Source: Stichopus chloronotus (Eukaryota; Echinodermata; Holothuroidea; Aspidochirotida; Stichopodidae). Taken from it: DNA of 64,000 nt. The notes below the pieces were generated by a model that did no database searches, was not told the DNA's origin, and saw only the letters and a list, made by a program, of their open reading frames with translations. The position numbers and the translations under genes are program-made. This document shows, one piece after another, positions 57,001-64,000 of the stretch; positions within the stretch are counted from its first letter, which is position 1, and every line of letters starts with the position of its first letter. Where the stretch lies: NCBI GenBank assembly GCA_021234535.1, contig CM037850.1, forward strand, positions 186,001 to 250,000, given 5' to 3'.

Positions 57001-59627
57001 TAAAGATTCCATGTAATGACCATAGAGGTACACCAGATTCATACAACATTAATGTGTATAGAATAAACATACCATATAATGACCATGGAGCTACACCAGA
57101 TTCATACAACATTAATGTGTATAGAATAAAGATTCCATTTAATGACCATAGAGGTATACCAGATTCATACAACATTAATGTGTATAGAATAAAGATTCCA
57201 TTTAATGACCACAGAGGTACACCAGATTCATACAACATTAATGTGTATAGAATAAAGATTCCATTTAATGACCACAGAGGTACACCAGATTCATACAACA
57301 TTAATGTGTATAGAATAAAGATTCCATGAAATTACAAAACGCAGAATCACCAGGCTATGATGATATAACCAATGAAGTATTAAAAATGTGTATGAATATA
57401 TTGTAGATCCACTTACTCATATTTTGAACTTAACTTTCAGAGAGGGAATTTTCCCGAATGCGTTAAAGCTGGCTAAAGTAATACCCGTGCATAAGTCTGG
57501 TGATTCGGATATTGTATCAAATTATCGCCTTGTGTCAATGAATTACCAGCTATTTCTAAGATATTTGAAAGACTCGTTTTTAATTTTATAAATAAACATA
57601 ATCTTTTATATACCGGACAGTATGGTTTTAGGGAAAATCATTCCACGTATATGGCCGCCTTAAAATTTGTGGACGACATTGTATGTAATCTGGATAATAG
57701 GGCCTCTACTGTAGCCTTGTTTATTGATCTATCAAAGGAATTTGATACCATTAATCATAGTATTTTACTCAGTAAATTGTATAAGTACGGAGTACGGGTT
57801 GTGGCACTAAATTGGTTTAGAAGTTATCTCGCAAATAGAAACAATTTGTCCGGTACAAAGGTAAAGATTCTAACATAAAGGAAATTTCCGTCGGTGTTCC
57901 ACAAGGCTCTATTTTGGGACCTTTATTAATTTTACTATAGATTAATGATATGTATCGATCTTCTATTTTACTCAAGTTTGTACTCTTTGCTGATGACATT
58001 ACTGTCTATTGCCACAACCGTAATGTAAACGGAGCCCCTCAAGTGGCATCCCCAGAATTAATCTGTGTTGCTGACTGGTTAGCTGCTAACAAGTTATCCT
58101 TAAATATTAACAAAACTAAGTTGTCGGTTGTTGAATACAGCAGCGGGAGATAACTCTCATTTTTTCTTAGATTTCAAAGGTACCATTGTAAAAAATAGTA
58201 ACATCACAACTTTTTAGGTATCACAATTGACAATAAGCTTGGAAAAATTACATTGACAATGTTGCAAAATCCGTCTCTAGAATAGTTGGCGTTATGGATA
58301 GATTAAGGTATCATCTTCCCAGTCACTTTGTTAACTATCTACAACTCTCTAGTAGTCCCACATCTTACTTACAGTATTTTACTCTTGGGAAATTCCTCCA
58401 AAATTTACCTCGATAAACTCCTTGTTCTTTAGAGGAGGGCTGTACGGTTTATCTCAAATATTCACCCATACACTTCCGTATTTTTATAACCTCAATATCC
58501 TTACTCGAAAGGATCACTATAAATATCAGTTCGGTATCTTCTTATATAGACATCAACGTAATCAACTTCCCCATGATTTGAACTCGTTTTTCCACCCACA
58601 CAGCACTCATCATAACTATCCTACAAGGGGAAGAGATAATCTGGTACAACCTTTCACACGAACAATGTTTGCCCACTCTCAGGTGAGAAGCTATGGTGTA
58701 CACCTCTGGAATTCCCTTGACACTAAATTACGTAATTCCTCAAATATTAATTTGTTCAAGCAGTACTTCAAAAAACATCTACTTTCTTTTTATCTTCCTA
58801 ATCTGTTTCTTGTGTATTTTGAGCCTAAAATCCCTTAAGATTAATGTTTGCACTTATATCTGCTTACATTATTCCATTATATGTTTTGTAATATCTAACA
58901 TTAACTTCTGATTGGACCAGACTAGAAAAGCTTTCAGCTTCATCTGGTTCCATTTTTTTTCCTTTGATACATACGTTAATTTCTTTATGTACACTTCATC
59001 TTGAATAAACCAATTTATGTACTTCAATGGAAAAAAAATAAACTACACTAAACTAATGACCATGGTGATACACCAGATTCATACCAGGTTGATCTGGCAT
59101 CAAATACAAGATACCACTTAACGACCATAAAGCTACACCAGATCAATACATAGTTAATGTGGTATCCGATAGGTTAACATTTAGTGGTCATTCTACATTC
59201 ATGTACATTTGTTCGCATGTAAAATACGTGTATATTTACAATAGCCAACATGCTCTTCTAAGGATAATCGATACACACCCCGGTGTATGCATGTTTTCAA
59301 GCTAAGATGTTTTCATTAATACTTATACACACATGCACTGCACATACACTGGATGAGATGTTTTCAAGTTAGGGCCACTAGTGTGCACAAACACATTAAC
59401 ATACACATACACACCGGAAAATAGTATTTGCAAGTTAAGGGTCATTTAACATTTCAACTAACACACACACACTTATCCCGGGTGTAGCGTAATACTGAAA
59501 TGTCCATAACATAAATGGTCAGGAAGTCTGTTTCAGAAATTTTGATCTGAGAATATCAAAATCTCTTAAGTTTAATTGTAAGTACTGATCTTACCTGGTC
59601 AAGATGATAAAATATTTGTTGATCCAT
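48096..59627 (-). CDS. CHST15: Carbohydrate sulfotransferase 15-like (GalNAc4S-6-O-sulfotransferase family), 8 exons, 479 aa
   Basis: Exons (- strand): 59627-59595, 56064-55630, 54469-54255, 53924-53833, 53254-53113, 52758-52593, 49891-49747, 48307-48096. Phases join throughout (1440 nt). It is a type II Golgi membrane enzyme: short cytosolic tail, membrane span at residues 20-37 (IILSFAALLIISLSVTIY), stem, then catalytic domain. Family marks are NPCW (171-174), CLPYFYVIGMPKCGSSDL with the 5'-phosphosulfate-binding loop (about 191-200), and the 3'-phosphate-binding RDPVERLLSDYHYF (301-314). The family moves sulfate from PAPS to O-6 of GalNAc-4-sulfate in chondroitin/dermatan sulfate. At 479 aa it is shorter than the vertebrate protein as I recall it, mostly in the stem. 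Exon 1 (11 codons, MDQQIFYHLDQ) is inferred from its ATG, donor and matching phase, and is less certain than the rest. Orthology to CHST15 rather than a paralogue is untested. Confidence 0.88.
48335..48645. repeat. Degenerate minisatellite (about 25 bp) in the last sulfotransferase intron
   Basis: Variants of AAGATTGTTACATTATCAT and AAGATTGTTACAGTATCGT begin about 27 bp upstream of the exon 8 acceptor. Confidence 0.7.
49877..50325 (-). repeat. About 64-bp minisatellite spanning the exon 7 acceptor
   Basis: Seven units with starts near 49877, 49947, 50011, 50078, 50133, 50195 and 50257, spaced 55-70 bp. Shared words are ACCAAGAGAAACACG near the start and ATGAACATTAATGTACAGCT in the middle. 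Unit 1 contains the start of exon 7 and its acceptor (CTTTAG then CGTGTTTCT at 49891). Unit 3 keeps an equivalent site (CACTCAG then CGTGTTTCT at 50026). Confidence 0.78.
50330..51620. other. Sulfotransferase intron 6, unique part
   Basis: Contains three long C tracts (near 50449, 50577 and 51537). No exon or recognised element. Confidence 0.45.
51627..52264. repeat. 97-bp minisatellite, about six units (sulfotransferase intron 6)
   Basis: The unit begins ATGGATGTCACAACCCATTG and includes ATCAGCGCGAATATGCCCCT and ACTTCTCCCCTCCCTCTGTC. Five full units are almost identical; the first is diverged. Because 97 is not a multiple of three, every frame is broken by a stop, giving a ladder of overlapping 85-97 codon frames that are not genes. 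Confidence 0.95.
52288..52442. repeat. 22/23-bp minisatellite next to the 97-bp array
   Basis: About seven units of CCTTAGGTCACAACCTTTACA, in two length forms (AACC or AGGCC junction). It ends about 150 bp from the exon 6 donor. Confidence 0.92.
56590..57330. repeat. 63-bp minisatellite (sulfotransferase intron 1), interrupted by a LINE
   Basis: About 12 units of ATAGAATAAAGATTCCATTT then AATGACCACAGAGGTACACC and AGATTCATACAACATTAATG. The period is a multiple of three, and both strands are open for about 200 codons (MYRIKIPFNDHRGTPDSYNI repeats on +). Degenerate units continue at 59060-59190 after the LINE, so the LINE inserted into the array. Confidence 0.93.
57331..59045 (+). mobile_element. 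Non-LTR retrotransposon (CR1/Jockey-type), 5'-truncated and degenerate
   Basis: In broken frames on + the reverse transcriptase reads LAKVIPVHKSGDSD, then ALFIDLSKEFDTINH (motif A), VPQGSILGPLL (motif B), FADDITVY (motif C) and DWLAANKLSLNINKTK. The usual C-terminal block follows (YQFGIFLYRHQRNQLP, HNYPTRGRDNL, YGVHLWNSL). At least three frameshifts and an in-frame stop near 57938 kill it. The endonuclease half is absent. An A-rich tail is at about 59028-59042. It sits in sense-opposite orientation within sulfotransferase intron 1. Confidence 0.9.
59595..59627 (-). CDS. CHST15: Candidate first coding exon of the sulfotransferase (11 codons)
   Basis: ATG at 59627 opens MDQQIFYHLDQ and meets a consensus donor CAG-GTAAGA at 59594. 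Phase 0 joins exon 2, which has an acceptor at 56065 but no ATG before its membrane span. The resulting tail-plus-span arrangement fits a type II Golgi enzyme. The evidence is positional only; another upstream exon could be used. Confidence 0.55.
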
Positions 59628-60874
59628 TTCTGTAGATCAGAGTTCAACTGCGGCTTAAATCCTGTAGCGGCATTTTGCCATTATAACATATACATAAAAC
59701 TGTCTTGAGGGATATGAGTGTTATATTGTCCAGCACTCAGTCAACATCCCGAACCGTATACCAAACGAATAGAAAGTTAGTTTATCTTGTTAAATCGGTG
59801 TATACAGAGAACAGTTGCTGAAATTCTCATCACGGTCTTAACATGCACTGTATAAGCAATTAATAACTACGTCCTTAACAATTGTTGTTCTTTTTAGGGT
59901 GCAGTGTGAACTATAGTATTGTAAGAACGACTTCACTGCCATAGTGCAACATATTGCACTTAACAAATCAAGCGTGAAAAGGTCACTCTCACTAATATAA
60001 TGTAAATAGCAAACTGAAACAACGCCACCTTCTTCTGCATACAGTTCAATAGCTGCAGCGCCTCATGTCACCGTAAGATATGTGCATCTACAGGATCTGT
60101 TCACTGCCTAAACTGAACCACTGCCATCGATTTTTTCGTCATGTTGTCAGTCGTCTTTGTTTTGTTTTTTTCTTGTTTATGATTTTATGCTAACGAACAT
60201 CAATAAAAGCACAAATGAAGTGAAAATTACGGCGATTGAAGGAGATTTAATTGTTTTAGGGAAATCAATAGTAATAATTATACTTGCGACTTGTCAAGGG
60301 AGCGGGAGCGTCTCTCAAATGTTTTACAAGTTCTTGCTCAAAATTTTGGTAGTCTAAATACGGAATTTTTTAAATGCTATGATAGGCCAGTCCATTTCCA
60401 ATCACATGATATGTAGGGAATTTGTGATATGACATACGTTTCAACAAGCGCCGTCAAAGTTCGCTTTTTTGTTATGTAAGTCAATCAGAGAGGTTAATCG
60501 TGGTATGAGGCCTTAACCAAGTTTGCACATAACTTGGCCAATATTGCCTGAAAATGGTCAAGCTAATGTAACAATTGACATCCCAAATGAAAACGAGCCA
60601 TATTTTCATGCATGCTTGCGTGAATTTTTGGCCTAAAAATTGTGTTTTGCCTCATAAAATGGATTTTCGTGTGGAGGATAACAAAAGCTCAGTTTTCACT
60701 CCGCCTGTGCTCCTTCTTGAAATGGTAGTAAACGATGTAGCGAGAATGCCTGACTCTAATAAGCTACCGTAAACTGATTTCAGGGCCCTAGTTACGGCCG
60801 CAAAGCCTATGAAATGTAACTGGCACAAAAGCCAGTATCTCTCAAGACACATTAACACGTTTGTTTGTGTGTGT

Positions 60875-60944
<70 letters not shown>

Positions 60945-63100
60945 TTTTCGTTTCTGAACACAAAATAGTCACAAAATTAAATGTGCGAATTTGTCTACCT
61001 GGGAAAAATTTCAGTCTCTCAAAGAAAAATTTATTGTTGTTTCCGAAAGTGCAATAGTTACAAAATGAACGTCTGAAATCAAGCGCGAACAAGGCAACAT
61101 ATATTGGCAAGTTCATAAACACCTAACCAAATTGCACACTATACTTGTTATAATGGCGTCTTTTAATGTTGGTCAAATAATTGCAGAAGTAAATGAGGGT
61201 AAGGGCAGTACATTTCCTGTTGGTAAGCTCTTTTCATTCATTGCGAGGTAGCTATTTTTCACATGTATGTGAGTAAGCGAAGTATTATAATGGACGTTAT
61301 TGTCTGTGGATTGCCTGCTTGTTGAGAGTTGTACAGGTGAAAGACCAATGTCAGTTAATTTAGTGGCAAGCAGCACACTACAATGATTATGAGGAACAAA
61401 AGTGTAAAAAAAGAAAATATGCATGAAAAAAATGAGACAAAAACCAGAAACAAAATTGTGAATAAAAGGCGTTATTCGCATAGATACGCATTAACTGAAG
61501 ATCTTTAGATCATATTCTGCCGTTTTTCTCTGCTCAAATTAATGCTGCCCTCATAACTCACCCACGGTTATTGAAAATGCTAGCACTAACAGATAAATGT
61601 AAAAAATAAATGTATACTATCAACTTTCATTCTTAAACAGTTGAAAGTGGGATCCAGTACCCTAGTCACATTTCAATACCGATGGGTTTACGATTAGTTC
61701 CCCACCAAGTTTTAGGCACTATCGACTGCGGATATCTGGCCGGATATCTGACATATCGTCATGGCCCCGAGTCAATGTCGGATTAAATTAATCGGTCTAT
61801 ATACCTGCCGGGTACCTGTCTAGTTCCCGTAAGGGTGACGGTCTGGAACCAGACGGAGACATTGCACGTCGATATTAACATCATCATCACACTAATGTAT
61901 ACAACTGCTCACAAATATGCTTCACATCTAATTGTGTCTTGTGATTCTAAACACTAACAATAAAACTTTACTATACAGCGAAAAGGGAAGGAGGCAATGG
62001 TAAAGAAATGTGTACAAAGAAAAAAAAATAGAGAGAAAAACTCACAAATTGAATTAGGAAAACAAAAACATTCTGTCCATGTTAAGTTTCCTTTTTGTTA
62101 AAGATACAGGCTTCATTTGCTCTGCTTTTGTGTAATCTTATTGTGAACGTGTAGACCTTTTCTGTATATATGCACGCAGGCCTTTAATACTTTGCAAAAT
62201 AAACAAATTGTTGATACCGTCAGTCATTCCTTCAAACTGCAGTCATTTACAACTTCATTTGTACATTACTATTGACATCATTATTTCGCATGCTAAGGCT
62301 ATATTTTAGATATTTTTTTTTTCAAGGTACATCCATAATTAGCCTCTGATAGTCATTCCATGAAAGAGATTGTTGTCTCACTTTTACTGTTGTATTTGTA
62401 CAACTTAAAATAAACTTAACAAGACCATCATCATTACCAACAAATTTGGCATTTGACATATATAATGCAATGGCAATGTATTGATATGTTTGAATACTGT
62501 CTTCATCACTGATTGACTTGTTTGAAGTATGCACGATCCCCCGTTACTTTAAAGTTGTGACTGTTCCAAAGCCCTTCTCAGGAGTCAGTCAGATATTCAC
62601 CAGCAACCTTCTTCTGTGTTTGGGTCTTCCTTTGCGCCTGCGCTTCTCTTCTGCTGTAACTGTACTCGATTCGAGCAAGAACCAATAGCTTTTAGTGAAA
62701 TTCTCATGGCTAGTTTTAGTGGAATTTGTGCCATTTTCCTCTCGCTTTTTCTCATGGAGTTCTTTGGGAAGCAAATGGACTCAGATTTCCTACATGTCAT
62801 AATATCTCACATGCACAAAGTGACCCACCGGATTCCGATAGTAGTGGTAATGGCCAGACGCTGTAACGATAACAGTCTGGACACCGTCTGATCTTCAAAG
62901 AATTATTCGGCACCCGGTAGGGGCATCGAAAGAGTGTCGGACAAGTACCGACCGGAGACCGGCATAAGATCGTTCAAGAAGTTGGGCATATACCCAGAAA
63001 AATCGGCTGATCACCGACCGGTTACTACCCTGGCAACGTGCTGACTCCTTGCCGGCCTCTTTTAATGTTACCCTGTAAGCTGGCCTAAGTCCTGAAATTC
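59628..63100. other. Upstream flank of the sulfotransferase gene
   Basis: A GT tract is at 60865-60941. No exon with supported splice sites was found. GC-richer stretches at 61640-61870 and 62820-63060 share CCGG- and GATATC-type words and may be two pieces of one decayed element. The open frame at 60652-61122 is the GT tract plus flanks and is not a gene. Confidence 0.4.
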
Positions 63101-63104
63101 GTTT

Positions 63105-64000
63105 TTACCGTTTTGTTAGACAATTTTTTTGGTTGATAGGCTCTCTGGTTTCCATGTTACTGTTTATATTAGTAGACAGTTGGTCGATGGTCTCTTTGAT
63201 TTCCATGTTATTGTTTATATAGGTAGATAGTTGGTTGTCACATTTTTTTACTTCCATGTTGTACGTAGGTAATTTATAATCTCTTTTGGAGTCTAAAGTA
63301 TACTTTATATGAATAGATAGTTGGTTGTCCATCTCTTTGGTTTCCATGTCCTAGTTTATATCAGTAGAAAGTGGTTGACTTTCTTTGGTTTCCATGTCGT
63401 AGTTTATATCAGTAGAAAGTGGGTGACTTTCTTTGGTTTCCATGTTATTATTTTTGAGTAAATACTTGGTTGTTAGTCCCTTTGGTTTCCATCTTATAAT
63501 TTACATTAGTATAGTCTCTTTGATTTCCGGGTTATAATTCGTTTTTGGTCTCCTTGCTTATATGCTACCATTTCGTTGTTAATAGTCTTTGCCTCAGTTA
63601 TACAGTCTTGTCATGTGTGTGTTTTGTTATAACAGAACCATTGTTAAAACAAAGTTTTTATCTTCACACGGCTGTGGTATGTGGCTCTTTCAAGTTATAA
63701 GGCGTGATTATGACCTATTTACACGCCAGTTGACACGACGCAATAAGGCTTATTGTTTGTAGGTTGCTGTACGTTGAGCTATTTGTATATGTGTGTCTAT
63801 TTGTATGTGTATATCTATATGTCCATATAATACGAGGCGCATGTTGCTGTGTCCTTTCAACACTATCGCTCATGCTACTGTGTCTATGTAATACTAGGAG
63901 TAGGTGCTTCTGTGCGTATACGTAAACAGAACACTAGGAGTCAACTGCTGTGTCCATATAATACTAGGATCATTCCTGCTATATCCATAATATCTAACCA
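63105..64000. repeat. Two degenerate minisatellites at the right edge
   Basis: 63105-63545 repeats TTTGGTTTCCATGTTATAGT and TTATATCAGTAGAAAGTTGG with a period near 50 bp. 63820-64000 repeats GCTGTGTCCATATAATACTAG with a period near 35 bp and runs off the window. Confidence 0.7.

Noticed and set aside
56672..57301. Long open frames on both strands with 21-residue repeats
   Set aside because: Translation of the 63-bp minisatellite inside an intron; no domain and no initiation context.
60652..61122. 156-codon - strand frame
   Set aside because: A third of it is the GT microsatellite and the rest has no domain or splice partner.
1..64000. tRNA, rRNA and bacterial-type operon features
   Set aside because: No tRNA internal promoter boxes or rRNA-like stretches were recognised by eye, and all supported genes are spliced.

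Overview
The window is nuclear DNA from an intron-rich, AT-rich animal genome. Canonical GT-AG introns, a Cys-loop receptor subunit, a zona pellucida (ZP) domain membrane protein, a Golgi GalNAc4S-6-O-sulfotransferase-like enzyme, Penelope-like and non-LTR retrotransposons, TTAA-flanked MITE-like elements and many minisatellites all point to a marine invertebrate. An echinoderm or other invertebrate deuterostome is my best guess, but nothing in the window proves the phylum.

Layout. (1) 1-4144, + strand: the 3' half of a nicotinic-receptor-like pentameric channel subunit. Its last three exons are present, and the first of them ends at base 15. (2) 4145-10332: its 3' flank and intergenic DNA, with degenerate minisatellites, a TA tract and a 34-bp hairpin. 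(3) 10333-37546, - strand: an 18-exon gene that I assembled exon by exon. All splice phases agree and the total is 3027 nt, giving 1008 aa. The product has a signal peptide, a large cysteine-containing N-terminal domain I cannot name, two tandem Ig-like modules, a complete 10-cysteine ZP domain, one membrane span and a short tail. Its introns hold most of the repeats: a Penelope-like element, two kinds of TTAA/TIR element, a diverged family carrying AGGTCA direct repeats, and arrays with 33, 47, 32 and 12 bp units. (4) 37547-48095: intergenic, with a second inverted copy of one MITE, a fold-back element and a LINE relic. (5) 48096-59627, - strand: an 8-exon CHST15-like sulfotransferase of 479 aa. 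Its introns hold 97, 22, 63 and about 64 bp arrays and a degenerate LINE. (6) 59628-64000: upstream flank with a GT tract and two degenerate minisatellites.

The most unusual signal is that three minisatellites are built from splice sites. A 33-bp array starts at the 5' splice site of ZP-gene exon 16 and repeats GTAAGTATGAT 13 times. Its period is a multiple of three and the exon frame stays open through it, so each alternative donor would add 11 residues inside the ZP domain. A 32-bp array upstream of exon 6 repeats a polypyrimidine-CAG acceptor, and the real acceptor is its first unit. A roughly 64-bp array spans the acceptor and first bases of sulfotransferase exon 7. The three protein genes show no evident functional link; they are ordinary neighbours. 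All assignments come from reading the sequence, without database searches.
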